Source: Sphingomonas sp.
GTDB lineage: Bacteria > Pseudomonadota > Alphaproteobacteria > Sphingomonadales > Sphingomonadaceae
Direction: 5' to 3'
NCBI RefSeq assembly: GCF_017745215.1
Contig: NZ_JAGHZV010000021.1
Coordinates: forward strand, 1-64,000
Length of the DNA: 64,000 bases
The notes under the pieces are model-generated. The model had not been told where the DNA came from. It did no database searches and was given only the letters and a program-made list of their open reading frames with translations. The first letter of the stretch is position 1, and each line of letters opens with the position of its first letter. Positions 8,853 through 17,714 of the stretch are shown here, one piece after another. The translations under genes and the position numbers were made by a program.

Positions 8853-9767
8853 TCATTTGAGCTCGGCGGTAAGGTCGGTCTCGGCCAGCGGGTTGCCGGG
8901 GTCGTCGACCTGGCCCTCGGGATCGATGTGGATGATGATCTCGGTCCCCGGAAAGGCCGCGCAGAGCCGGTGCTCGAGCCCTTCGACCACGTCATGCGCC
9001 TCGGCGACGGTCATCCGCGGGTCCATCCAGATGTGGAACTGGACGAAGTCGCGGTTGCCGCTGGTCCGCGTGCGCAGGTCGTGCATCCCCTTGAGCGCCG
9101 GCTCGCGCGCAGCGATCTCGACGAAGCGCTGGCGCTGTTCCTCGGGCCATTCCTTGTCCATCAGCTGGTCGATCGCCGCGACCGAGCCGCGCCAGGCGCC
9201 GAACAGCAGCCACAGCGCGATCGCGATGCCGAACAGCGGGTCGGCGCCGCGCAGGCCCAGATAGTCGTCGAGCACCAGCGCCGCGATCACCGCGGCGTTG
9301 AGCATCAAGTCCGACTGGTAGTGGATATTGTCGGTGCTGATCGCGATCGAGCCCGTCCGCCGGATCACGTGGCGCTGATAGGCGGTGAGCGCCAGCGTCG
9401 CCGCCAGCGCGACCAGCGAGACGGCGATGCCATATTCGGGATCGGTGCCGGCCGCGCCCGCCATCAGCCGCTCGAACGCCTGGGTCATGATCGCGAGCGC
9501 CGAGATCGCGATGACCACGACCTGGAACAGCGCGGCGAGCGCTTCGGCCTTGCCGTGGCCGAAGCGATGCTCCTCGTCCGCCGGCTGGGCGGCCCAATGG
9601 ACGCCACCCAGCGTGACGAGCGACGCGACGAGGTCGAGCACGCTGTCCGCCAGGCTCGCGAGCACCGCGACCGAGCCGGTGCGCCAGGCGGCATAGCCCT
9701 TGAGCGCGCCGAGCAGGACCGCGGCGCAGACGCTGGCGACCGCGGCCCGGCGCGCGAGGTTGCTCAC
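8853..9767 (-). CDS. Cation diffusion facilitator (FieF-like metal exporter)
   Basis: The 304-residue inner-membrane antiporter has six transmembrane helices and a cytoplasmic C-terminal domain. The FieF/YiiP metal site is intact: D41 and D45 in LADSVLDLVAS and H149 and D153 in HYQSDLMLN. That Asp-Asp-His-Asp set suggests zinc or iron(II) export. HRFGHGKAEALAAL is the conserved loop. The GTG start overlaps the pdxH stop in GTGA (9764-9767), so translation is probably coupled to pdxH. An open frame continues upstream, but it runs through pdxH in another frame and is not part of this protein. Confidence 0.93.
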   Translation of the reverse strand: MSNLARRAAVASVCAAVLLGALKGYAAWRTGSVAVLASLADSVLDLVASLVTLGGVHWAAQPADEEHRFGHGKAEALAALFQVVVIAISALAIMTQAFERLMAGAAGTDPEYGIAVSLVALAATLALTAYQRHVIRRTGSIAISTDNIHYQSDLMLNAAVIAALVLDDYLGLRGADPLFGIAIALWLLFGAWRGSVAAIDQLMDKEWPEEQRQRFVEIAAREPALKGMHDLRTRTSGNRDFVQFHIWMDPRMTVAEAHDVVEGLEHRLCAAFPGTEIIIHIDPEGQVDDPGNPLAETDLTAELK

Positions 9768-10354
9768 GGGTACAACAGCCCTTCGGTCCAGCCGTCGCCG
9801 TCGCGGGTGAAGACGCGGCGCTCGTGGAGGCGATGCGCGCGGTCGAGCCAGAACTCGATTGCGCTGGGGACGACGCGATAGCCGCCCCAATGCGGCGGCC
9901 GCGGCACGGGCCCGCCCTCGAACCGCGCGCGCATCGCTTCGTAGCGCGCCTCGAAGGTCTCGCGCGCATCGAGCGGGCGCGACTGGTCCGAGGCCCAGGC
10001 GCCGAGCTGCGAATCGCGGCTCCGCGAGGCGAAATAGGCGTCGGACTCGGCGTCGCTCACCTGTTCCACCGGCCCCTCGATCCGGACCTGCCGCCTGAGC
10101 GACTTCCAGTGGAACAGCAGCGCCGCCCTGGGCACCGCCGCCAGCTCGCCCGCCTTGCGGCTCTCGCGGTTGGTGTAGAAGACGAACCCGTCGGGCCCAT
10201 GGCCCTTGAGCAGCACCATCCTCACCGAAGGCTGGCCGTCGGCACGCACCGTGGCCAGCGCCATGGCGTTGGAGTCGTTGGGCTCGGACACGCGCGCCTC
10301 GCCGTACCAGTCGGCGAACAGGACGAAGGGATCGGTCGACATGGCCGAGCCCAT
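9764..10354 (-). CDS. pdxH: Pyridoxamine/pyridoxine 5'-phosphate oxidase
   Basis: This FMN enzyme makes pyridoxal 5'-phosphate. It is about 196 residues, the normal size, and carries SVRMVLLKGHGPDGFVFYTN, ESRKAGEL, the dimer and substrate segment SRDSQLGAWASDQS, and the C-terminal WLDRAHRLHERRVF with the substrate-binding arginines. The ATG at 10354 has GGGGA ten bases upstream. An ATG at 10342 (MSTDPF) gives the minimal protein and is the alternative; the frame open to 10417 is too long at the N terminus. The 3' end overlaps the cation exporter. Confidence 0.94.
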   Translation of the reverse strand: MGSAMSTDPFVLFADWYGEARVSEPNDSNAMALATVRADGQPSVRMVLLKGHGPDGFVFYTNRESRKAGELAAVPRAALLFHWKSLRRQVRIEGPVEQVSDAESDAYFASRSRDSQLGAWASDQSRPLDARETFEARYEAMRARFEGGPVPRPPHWGGYRVVPSAIEFWLDRAHRLHERRVFTRDGDGWTEGLLYP

Positions 10355-10810
10355 AGCAAAGCTGTCCCCTGCCGCCACCTTGCTGCTGCCTCCGCAGAGG
10401 ATTATTCTTTGCCGCATGGAAGTCGATCCCGACAGCAGGCCCGACCTCGGTGACCTGCACGACGCGATTCGCGAGGGTCGCAGACATTGAAGCGGGAAGA
10501 CTTGTCGATGCCGAAACCGCAGAGCTGCGTGAACGCTATCGACCGCTTTAACGAGCGAGCCCTCAATCCTCCCCTGGAAGGGGAGGGGGACCGCCGCGAA
10601 GCGGTGGTGGAGGGGTAGCTATCCGCGGGCGACGTTGTTCGTAGAGAGCTACCCCTCCGTCGGCCTTCGGCTGCCACCTCCCCTTCCAGGGGAGGATTGG
10701 GATGTCGTTACGGCCTGTGGCGGTATCGTCCGACACCTTGGTGTGAGTGGCGGGCAGGAACGAATCCAGCCAAGCACCATTGAATCGCCATCGCAACAAG
10801 GGAGAATCCC
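10355..10810. other. 456-base intergenic region between pdxH and ku
   Basis: The region holds the large family B palindrome (10566-10697) and, further on, a small ACACC/GGTGT hairpin near 10735-10747. A 24-codon frame (10416-10490) is open but has no supporting feature. No convincing promoter for ku could be fixed, although a GGAAC-type half site occurs near 10758. Confidence 0.6.
10566..10697. repeat. Palindromic repeat family B (large imperfect inverted repeat)
   Basis: ATCCTCCCCTGGAAGGGGAGG at the left (from 10566) is mirrored by its complement ending at 10697, and AGCTACCCCTCC mirrors GGAGGGGTAGCT inside it. Each arm also contains its own small hairpins, for example ACCGCCGC with GCGGTGGT. 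It does not share sequence with families A and C. It sits upstream of ku. Confidence 0.85.
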
Positions 10811-11668
10811 ATGGCCGCGCGTGCCTATTGGCAGGGGCAGATCCGTCTCGCGCTCGTCTCGATCCCGGTCGAGATCTATTCCGCCACCAAGTCCGGCGCC
10901 CAGATTTCCTTCCACCAGATCCACGAGCCGAGCGGCAAGCGCGTCAAGTACGAGAAGGTCGTCCCCGGCATGGGCCCGGTCGACGCCGACGAGATCATGA
11001 AGGGCTTCGAGTTCGAGAAGGGCAGCTACGTCCTGCTCGATCAGGACGAGATCGACGCGGTGAAGCTCGAATCGAAGAAGACGCTCGAGCTCACCCAGTT
11101 CGTCGACGCCGCCGACATCGACGTGCTCTATTATGAGAAGCCCTATTTCGTCGTCCCCGCCGACGACCTGGCCGAAGAGGCGTTCATCGTGCTGCGCGAG
11201 GCGCTCCGGCGCACGAAGAAGGTCGGGCTCGGCCAGCTCGCGATGCGCGGGCGGGAATATGTCGTGAGCCTGAAGCCCTGCGGCCGCGGCATGATCCTGG
11301 AGACGCTGCGCTATGCCGACGAGGTCCAGAAGGCGCAGGGCTATTTCCGCGACATCCCCGACGACAAGCCCGACCCCGAGCTGCTCGACCTGGCGGAAAC
11401 GCTGATCGCCAAGAAGGCCGGCAGCTTCGATCCCAGGGAATTCCACGACCGCTATGTCGATGCGCTCAAGGACCTCATCGAGCGCAAGCGCAAGGCCAAG
11501 GGCGGCAAGATCATCGAGGACGCCGGCGACGACGGCGCGCCGCGGCGCGGCTCGAACGTCGTCGACCTGATGGCGGCGCTCAAGAAATCGCTCGAAAAGC
11601 CGGGGGCCAAGGCGGAACCCGAGAAGAAGGCGCCGGCCAGGAAGGCCCCGGCGCGCAAGCGGGCCTGA
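10811..11668 (+). CDS. ku: Non-homologous end-joining protein Ku
   Basis: The 285-residue homodimeric Ku binds DNA double-strand ends and recruits LigD. It starts MAARAYWQGQIRLALVSIPVEIY, a clear Ku signature, and continues with FHQIHEPSGKRVKYEKVVPG, the beta-barrel and bridge region, and GLGQLAMRGREYVVSLKP. The last 30 residues are a Lys/Ala/Pro-rich tail of the kind that affects DNA binding in bacterial Ku. GGGAGA precedes the start. It heads a three-gene operon with the DUF4336-like gene (3 bases on) and ligD. Confidence 0.96.
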   Translation: MAARAYWQGQIRLALVSIPVEIYSATKSGAQISFHQIHEPSGKRVKYEKVVPGMGPVDADEIMKGFEFEKGSYVLLDQDEIDAVKLESKKTLELTQFVDAADIDVLYYEKPYFVVPADDLAEEAFIVLREALRRTKKVGLGQLAMRGREYVVSLKPCGRGMILETLRYADEVQKAQGYFRDIPDDKPDPELLDLAETLIAKKAGSFDPREFHDRYVDALKDLIERKRKAKGGKIIEDAGDDGAPRRGSNVVDLMAALKKSLEKPGAKAEPEKKAPARKAPARKRA

Positions 11669-11671
11669 GCG

Positions 11672-12397
11672 ATGGCGAAGTTCAACGACGCCTGGACCGT
11701 CCAGCCGCACGGCCCCGTGGAAGAAGTCGACGAGGGCATTCTGACGGTCGCCGGCGAGATCGTCATGCCGCTCGGCCGCTTCCCGCGGCGGATGACGGTG
11801 GTGCGGCTCGCCGACGGCGGCACCGCGATCTGGAGCGCGATTCCGCTCGCCGAGCCCGAGATGGCGCGGATCGAAGCGCTGGGTCCGCCGAGCTTCCTGG
11901 TCGTGCCGGGCGTCGCGCACCGGCTCGACGTGCGCGCGTGGAAGGCGCGCTATCCCGCGATCCGGGTGCTGAGCGCCGCCGGCGCGCGCGACGCGGTGGA
12001 CGAAGCGGTGACGGTCGACGAAGCCGGCGACGTGCTCGACGATCCGCAGGTCGCGCTCGAATCGGTCCCCGGCACCGGCGACCGCGAGCTGTCGCTGCGC
12101 GTCGATCGCGCGGGCGGCACCACGCTGCTGCTCAACGACGTGCTCGCCAATGTCCGCCACCCGAACGGATTCGGCGCCTGGGCGATGGCGCGGCTGTTCG
12201 GCTTCGGCGTGGACGGCCCGCGCGTGCCCAGGCCGGTCATCGCCAGGATGGTGACCGACCGCACCGCGCTCGCGGGCGCCTTCCGCGGCTGGGCGGACCT
12301 GCCGCGGCTGAAGCGCATCCTCGTCTCGCATGGCGATCCGATCGCCGACACCCCCGCCGCGGCGCTGCTCGCCGCCGCCGCGCAGCTGGAGCGCTGA
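11672..12397 (+). CDS. DUF4336-like protein between ku and ligD
   Basis: The 241-residue protein resembles DUF4336, a branch of the metallo-beta-lactamase fold. Points of resemblance are PSFLVVPGVAHRLDVRAWK followed by YPAIRVLSAAGAR, a LLLNDVLANV strand and a late ILVSHGDPI. The full HxHxDH zinc motif is not visible, so hydrolase activity is doubtful. Start and stop are separated from ku and ligD by three bases and one base, so it is almost certainly co-translated with the end-joining genes. A role in end processing is only an inference from position. Confidence 0.7.
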   Translation: MAKFNDAWTVQPHGPVEEVDEGILTVAGEIVMPLGRFPRRMTVVRLADGGTAIWSAIPLAEPEMARIEALGPPSFLVVPGVAHRLDVRAWKARYPAIRVLSAAGARDAVDEAVTVDEAGDVLDDPQVALESVPGTGDRELSLRVDRAGGTTLLLNDVLANVRHPNGFGAWAMARLFGFGVDGPRVPRPVIARMVTDRTALAGAFRGWADLPRLKRILVSHGDPIADTPAAALLAAAAQLER

Positions 12398-12398
12398 G

Positions 12399-14816
12399 AT
12401 GGCCAAGCCCGACCCGCTCGAGAAATACAACAGGATGCGCGACTTCGCGAAGACCGCCGAGCCGCGCGGCGAAGTGGCGGCGGCGGGCTCGCGCCGCTTC
12501 ATCGTCCAGAAGCACGACGCGACGCGGCTCCACTGGGACTTCCGGCTGGAGATCGACGGCGTGCTCAAGAGCTGGGCGGTGACGCGCGGCCCCAGCCTCG
12601 ACCCGGGCGAGAAACGCCTCGCGGTGCGCACCGAGGACCATCCGCTCTCCTACGCCAGCTTCGAAGGGACGATCCCCGAGGGCGAATATGGCGGCGGCAC
12701 GGTGATGCTGTGGGACGAAGGCCGCTGGGCGCCGGTCGAAGGCAAGAGCGAGAAGGACCTCGCCAAGGGCCACCTCCACTTCCGCCTCGACGGCGAGCGG
12801 ATGAAGGGCGAGTGGCTGCTGATCCGCCTCAAGCCGCGCGGCAAGGAGCGCGGCGAGAACTGGCTGCTCCGCAAGCTCGACGATGCCGAGGCCGGCGCGA
12901 CCGACACGCTGGTCGAGACCGGGCTCACCAGCGTGAAGACCGGGCGGACAATGCAGGAGATCGCCGAGGACAAGCCATCCCATCGGTCATCGGATGACGG
13001 CAGGAAGCGAAAGCCCCCCAAGTTCCGCCCCGTCCAGCTCGCGACGTTGGTCGACGGCGTGCCCGCCGGCAACGGCTGGATCCACGAAGTGAAGTATGAC
13101 GGCTATCGCGCGCTCGTCGCCACCGGCACGAGCGAGCCGAAGATCTACACGCGCTCGGGGCTCGACTGGACCGGGAAATTCCCGACGATCGCCGAAGCGG
13201 CGCGGGCGCTCCCGCCCGGGCTGCTGATCGACGGCGAGATCGTCGCCTTCAAGGACGGCAAGCCCGATTTCTCGACGCTCCAGGATGCGATCGGCAGCGG
13301 TGGCGAGGGGCTGACGCTCTTCGCCTTCGACCTGCTCGAAGCCGACGGCGAGGATCTCGCCAAGCTCCCCCAGGTCGCGCGCAAGGATCGGCTGCGCGCG
13401 CTGATCGGCGGTCACGAGAGCGATGCGCTGCGCTTCGCCGAGCACGTCGCCGGCGCCGGCGAGAAGCTGTTCGAGGCGATGTGCCGCGAAGGCTATGAGG
13501 GCGTCGTCTCGAAGAAGGCCGACGCGCCCTATCGCGGCAGCCGCACCAAGGCCTGGCTCAAGACCAAGTGCATTCGCCGGCAGGAGTTCGTGATCCTCGG
13601 CTGGTCGCCCAGCGACGCCAGGGGCCGGGGCTTCCGCTCGCTGCTGCTTGGGCTGAACGAACGCGGCCAGCTGCGCTATGCCGGCAAGGTCGGCACCGGC
13701 TTCGACACCGCCACGCTCCTGAACCTGCGCGAGCGGCTCGAAGCGATCGCGATCGACAAGCCCGCAGCCGAAGTCCCCCGCGCCGAGGCGCGCGGCGCAC
13801 GCTGGGTGAAACCCGAGCTGGTCGCCGAGATCGCCTTCGCCGAGTTCACGGCCGACAAGGTCGTGCGCCATGCGAGCTTCCTCGGCTTGCGCGAGGACAA
13901 GGAGCCGGGCGATGTCGTGATCGAGGAGCCCGTCGCCGTGACCGAGAAGCCCGTGACCAGCATCAGGATCAGCCACCCCGAGCGGGTGATCTACCCCGAT
14001 GCGGGGATCACCAAGGGCGAGCTCGCCGACTATTACGCCGCGGTCGCGCCGATCCTCCTCCCCTGGCTCGCCAACCGCCCGGTCAGCCTGGTCCGCTGCC
14101 CGCAGGGGCGCGCGAAGAAATGCTTCTTCCAGAAGCACGACGCCGGCAGCTTCGGCGAGCACGTCCACCACGTCGACGTCCGCGAGAAGGACGGGTCGGT
14201 CGAGCCCTATCTCTACCTCGACGATGCCGATGGCGTGCTCACCTGCGTCCAGATGGGGACGATCGAGTTCCACGGCTGGGGCAGCCTCGTCGCCGATATC
14301 GAGAAGCCCGATCGCATGGTGTTCGACCTCGATCCCGACGAGGGGCTCGATTTCGACCTCGTCCGCAAGGCCGCCGAGGGACTCAAGGAGCATCTCGCCG
14401 AGATCGGGCTGGCGAGCTGGCCGATGCTCTCGGGCGGCAAGGGCGTGCACGTCGTGGTGCCGCTCGAGCCCCGGGCCGAATGGCCTGACGTGCGGTCCTT
14501 CGCCGAACGCTTCGCCCGCGCGCTGAGCGAAGCCGAACCCGAGCGCTTCACCGCCAATCTCAAGAAGATCGAGCGAAAGGACCGCATCTTCATCGATTAT
14601 CTGCGCAACCAGCGCGGCGCCACCGCCGTCCTCCCCTACGTCGCCCGCGCCCGGGAGGGCGCCCCGGTTGCCGCGCCGGTCACCTGGAGCGAGCTGCGCG
14701 ACGCCGAGAATGCGCGCCGCTTCTCGATCCGCGACGCCGAAGCGCTGATCGAGCGCGCCAACGGCCGCGCGCTCGCCGGCTGGGGGCTTTCGGACCAGGT
14801 GTTGCCGGACCTCTAG
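12399..14816 (+). CDS. ligD: ATP-dependent DNA ligase LigD (three-domain)
   Basis: The 805-residue protein has all three LigD modules. The N-terminal 3'-phosphoesterase has IVQKHDATRLHWDFRLE (about residues 35-51) and GEYGGGTV. The central ligase has HEVKYDGYR with nucleotidyl lysine K232, then DGEIVAF and EGVVSKK. The C-terminal archaeo-eukaryotic primase-type polymerase has ISHPERVIYPD, and FDLDPDE near 642-648 carries the catalytic aspartates. It repairs double-strand breaks with Ku. The start at 12399 lies one base after the previous stop; the longer open frame upstream overlaps that gene and lacks LigD sequence. Confidence 0.96.
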   Translation: MAKPDPLEKYNRMRDFAKTAEPRGEVAAAGSRRFIVQKHDATRLHWDFRLEIDGVLKSWAVTRGPSLDPGEKRLAVRTEDHPLSYASFEGTIPEGEYGGGTVMLWDEGRWAPVEGKSEKDLAKGHLHFRLDGERMKGEWLLIRLKPRGKERGENWLLRKLDDAEAGATDTLVETGLTSVKTGRTMQEIAEDKPSHRSSDDGRKRKPPKFRPVQLATLVDGVPAGNGWIHEVKYDGYRALVATGTSEPKIYTRSGLDWTGKFPTIAEAARALPPGLLIDGEIVAFKDGKPDFSTLQDAIGSGGEGLTLFAFDLLEADGEDLAKLPQVARKDRLRALIGGHESDALRFAEHVAGAGEKLFEAMCREGYEGVVSKKADAPYRGSRTKAWLKTKCIRRQEFVILGWSPSDARGRGFRSLLLGLNERGQLRYAGKVGTGFDTATLLNLRERLEAIAIDKPAAEVPRAEARGARWVKPELVAEIAFAEFTADKVVRHASFLGLREDKEPGDVVIEEPVAVTEKPVTSIRISHPERVIYPDAGITKGELADYYAAVAPILLPWLANRPVSLVRCPQGRAKKCFFQKHDAGSFGEHVHHVDVREKDGSVEPYLYLDDADGVLTCVQMGTIEFHGWGSLVADIEKPDRMVFDLDPDEGLDFDLVRKAAEGLKEHLAEIGLASWPMLSGGKGVHVVVPLEPRAEWPDVRSFAERFARALSEAEPERFTANLKKIERKDRIFIDYLRNQRGATAVLPYVARAREGAPVAAPVTWSELRDAENARRFSIRDAEALIERANGRALAGWGLSDQVLPDL

Positions 14817-15224
14817 GGCTGGTCGCCGGTCAGCCCCGAAGCGCAGAGAGCCGTCCTCGATCCTCGGCCGGCAGGTTGCAAAATAGGAAATGCAGTGCGA
14901 GCCTCCTCGCCGCTCTTTCGCATCGTCGATCCCTGGCTGCACCTCGTTGGAGCCGATAGGCGTGCGCTCGCGCCGAACCCGATTTTCTCGGATGATGAGT
15001 GTCAACCGCGTAAACTGTATTATTCCGATACTACACCCGATCCCGGTCGCCCAGCTGCGGCCAACTCGTTGAGACATATCGATATTCGGCCCTCCTGCCC
15101 GCGCCTTCGGCGAAGCGGGACGAGGAGCGCCGGACGGACGCCGGAGGAGAGGCCGGGCGCGATCCTTGTTGCCATGCAGCAATGAATGCCCCATCGTCCC
15201 CGAAACAGGGACGGGAATGCATGC
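14817..15224. other. 408-base intergenic region after ligD
   Basis: The region contains one copy of the 148-bp dispersed element (14874-15021). A GC-rich stretch (15090-15165) follows, with a possible CCCGC/GCGGG hairpin and an ATATCGATAT palindrome near 15077. Short frames here are not conserved between the two element copies, so I do not call a gene. Confidence 0.6.
14874..15021 (+). repeat. 148-bp dispersed element, copy 1
   Basis: It begins GGTTGCAAAATAGGA and ends TGTCAACCGCGTAAACTGTA plus TT. The copy at 26608-26755 is in the opposite orientation and of exactly equal length. Conserved blocks include CTCTTTCGYATCGTCGATCC and a GATTTTYTCRGATGATKRGTG segment; the middle is diverged. Compensating one-base indels break any shared reading frame, so the element appears non-coding. 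Confidence 0.8.
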
Positions 15225-17714
15225 GTGGCCAGTAGCGCCGCCAGTTTGTTCGACGCAGGCACGATCGCCGACCGCTGGATCGCCGACTATTGCGCGCCCG
15301 GCCGCGAGACCGACGTGCTCTGCGCGGAGCGCGGCGGCGGGCGCGACGATGCCTGGAACACCGTCTTCGAGGAGCTCGCCGGCCTCTCGGGCGACAGCCT
15401 CGGACACGCCCGCGAGCGTGCCCAGCGCCACGCCGAGGACATCGGCACCGGCTTCCGCATCGCCGGCGAGGAAGGCGAGGAACGCCCCTGGCCGCTCTCC
15501 CCGGTGCCGCTGCTGATCGCCGACGCCGAGTGGAAGACCATCGCCGCGGGCATCGCCCAGCGCGCGGAAGTGATGGAGGCGCTGCTCGCCGATCTCTACG
15601 GCCCGGCGAAGCTCGTCACCGACGGCCACGTCCCTGCCGCGCTGGTGACCGGCAGCCCCTTCTTCCTTCGGCCCGTGAGCGGGCTCAACCCGCCGGGCGA
15701 CAAGCACCTCGCCTTCATCGCGGCCGACCTCTGCCGTGGGCCAACCGGCGAGTGGCGCGTGCTCGCCGACCACCTTCGCGCGCCCGCAGGCGCCGGCTAT
15801 GCGCTCGAGAACCGGCTCGCGATGGCGCGCACCGTCGGCGGCTTGCAGACCCGGCTCAACATCCTGCGCCACGCGCCCTTCTTCGCGGGGTTCCGCGACG
15901 GGCTCTCGGCGCTCTGCCGCCGCGCCGATCCGCGGATCGCGCTGCTGACGCCGGGCCGGCTCAACCCCAGCTATGCCGAGCAGGCGCATCTCGCGCGCTA
16001 CCTCGGCTTCCTGCTGGTCGAAGGCGCCGACCTCGCGGTGCGCGAGGACAAGGTCTATGTCCGCACGATCGTCGGCCTCAAGCGCGTCGATGCGCTGTGG
16101 CGCCGCATCGACCCGCGGCTGCTCGACCCGCTCGCCTTCGATTCGCACTCGACGATCGGCGTGGCGGGGCTGGTCGACGCCATGGCGGCAGGCAATGTCG
16201 TCGTCGCCAATGCGCCGGGCACCGGGCTGCTCGAATCGCCCGCCTTTGCCGCCTTCCTGCCGCGCCTCGCCGAAGTGCTGACCGGCGCGCCGCTCCTGCT
16301 CCCCAACATCGCGACCTGGTGGTGCGGCCAGGATGCCGAGCGCGACCATGTCGAGGCCAATCTCGACACGCTGCTGATCTCGCCCGCCTTCGGCGTCCAG
16401 ACGCTCGGCCTGCCCGAGGGCGCCACGCTCGGCGCGTCGATCGTCGGTGAGGCGCGCGCGGCGCTGCTCGACGACATGAAGCGCCGCCCGCAGGACTATG
16501 TCGGCCAGGAGATCGTCCGCCTCTCGACGATGCCGGTGGTGACCGAGGATGCGCTGGTGCCGCGCCCCTTCACGCTCCGTGTCTTCGCCGCGCGCGGGCC
16601 CGACGGCGAATGGATCGTCCTTCCCGGCGGCTTCGCAAGGATCGGCGAGCATGCCGACGTCCGCGCCGCGGTGATGGGCGAAGGCATGTGGTCCGCCGAC
16701 GTCTGCGTCCATTGCGAGGATGCGGTCGCGCCGGTCACGCTGCTGCCCTCGGACGACACCACCCAGCTGCGCCGCAACCCCGGCACGCTCCCCAGCCGCG
16801 TCGCCGACAATCTCTTCTGGCTCGGCCGCTATCTCGAGCGTGGCGAGGCGCTGCTCGGGCTGGTGCGCGTGCTGCTCGGCAATTCGATCAGCGCCGAGAC
16901 CGGCGCGGCGCTCTCCGCCGACACGGTCTTCCGCCTCGCCGGCCTCGTCATCGCCGCGGGCGCCGCGCCCGAGCCGCGCGCCTACAAGCGCCCGGACCTG
17001 CTCGCGCTCGCCAAGACCGCGATGGAGGATGAGGAGGGCTGGTACAGCGTCCGCGCGATCAACGTGCAGGCGCGGCTGATCGGCGAAGTCTCGCGCGAGC
17101 GGCTCTCGGCCGACATGATCCGGCTGCTCGATGCGCCGGTGCCGACCAAGGGCACGCTGCTCGACCGCGCCGGCACGCTCCAGCGCCGCTATTCGGCGCT
17201 CGCCGGCCAGTCCGCCGAGCATATGGCGCGCACCGACGCCTGGCGGTTCCACGACCTCGGCCGGCGGATCGAGCGATCGACGGCCGGCATCCAGGCGATC
17301 CGTGCCTTCGGCGGCCCCGAGGCAACCGCCGACGACCTCTCGACGCTGCTCGACCTCGCCGACAGCCAGATCAGCTATCGCCAACGCTACTTGACCGGCA
17401 TGGCGCGCGTGCCCGTGCTCGACCTGGTGACGCTCGACCCCGGCAACCCGCGCTCGATCGCCTTCCAGGTCGCGGCGATCTCGGGGCATCTCAACAAGCT
17501 GCCGCTGCTCTCCGACGACGGGCTCGCCGAAGCCCAGCAGGAACAGGCGCGCGAGCTCGCGGCGATCCTCGTCACGGCGCGCGCGACCCGGATCGACGAT
17601 GCGATGCTGCTCGACCTCAGCAACCGCCTCTGCCGCCTGTCGGACGAAGTCGCGCGGCGCTATTTCCTCCAGGGTGCCGAGGCGCTGCGCGCCGCGGGGC
17701 TCGTGCTCGCCTGA
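15225..17714 (+). CDS. Circularly permuted ATP-grasp / alpha-E domain fusion protein
   Basis: The product is about 829 residues. The first half is a circularly permuted ATP-grasp (CP_ATPgrasp_2), with PVPLLIADAEWKTIAAGI, the VVANAPGTGLLESPAF stretch and PNIATWWCGQ. The second half is an alpha-E (DUF403) domain beginning near SRVADNLFWLGRYLERGE. In many bacteria these are two adjacent genes beside a transglutaminase; here they are fused. ATP-grasp enzymes form amide bonds, and the set is predicted to make or attach a peptide, but no substrate is known. I start at GTG 15225 (GGGACGGGAA upstream); ATG 15186 is in frame but lacks a ribosome-binding site. Confidence 0.88.
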   Translation: MASSAASLFDAGTIADRWIADYCAPGRETDVLCAERGGGRDDAWNTVFEELAGLSGDSLGHARERAQRHAEDIGTGFRIAGEEGEERPWPLSPVPLLIADAEWKTIAAGIAQRAEVMEALLADLYGPAKLVTDGHVPAALVTGSPFFLRPVSGLNPPGDKHLAFIAADLCRGPTGEWRVLADHLRAPAGAGYALENRLAMARTVGGLQTRLNILRHAPFFAGFRDGLSALCRRADPRIALLTPGRLNPSYAEQAHLARYLGFLLVEGADLAVREDKVYVRTIVGLKRVDALWRRIDPRLLDPLAFDSHSTIGVAGLVDAMAAGNVVVANAPGTGLLESPAFAAFLPRLAEVLTGAPLLLPNIATWWCGQDAERDHVEANLDTLLISPAFGVQTLGLPEGATLGASIVGEARAALLDDMKRRPQDYVGQEIVRLSTMPVVTEDALVPRPFTLRVFAARGPDGEWIVLPGGFARIGEHADVRAAVMGEGMWSADVCVHCEDAVAPVTLLPSDDTTQLRRNPGTLPSRVADNLFWLGRYLERGEALLGLVRVLLGNSISAETGAALSADTVFRLAGLVIAAGAAPEPRAYKRPDLLALAKTAMEDEEGWYSVRAINVQARLIGEVSRERLSADMIRLLDAPVPTKGTLLDRAGTLQRRYSALAGQSAEHMARTDAWRFHDLGRRIERSTAGIQAIRAFGGPEATADDLSTLLDLADSQISYRQRYLTGMARVPVLDLVTLDPGNPRSIAFQVAAISGHLNKLPLLSDDGLAEAQQEQARELAAILVTARATRIDDAMLLDLSNRLCRLSDEVARRYFLQGAEALRAAGLVLA

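Noticed and set aside
10416..10490. 24-codon plus-strand frame before the family B repeat
   Set aside because: It is too short, has no ribosome-binding site, and overlaps the likely promoter region of pdxH.
10758..10800. General-stress (EcfG-type) promoter for ku from a GGAAC half site
   Set aside because: The -10 side does not give the expected GTT at 16-17 bases, so the match is no better than chance.
14895..15185. Small frame within the 148-bp element that shares IFSDD and KLY with the other copy when translated
   Set aside because: The similarity holds only in the conserved 3' block. Indels shift the frame between copies, so coding is unlikely.
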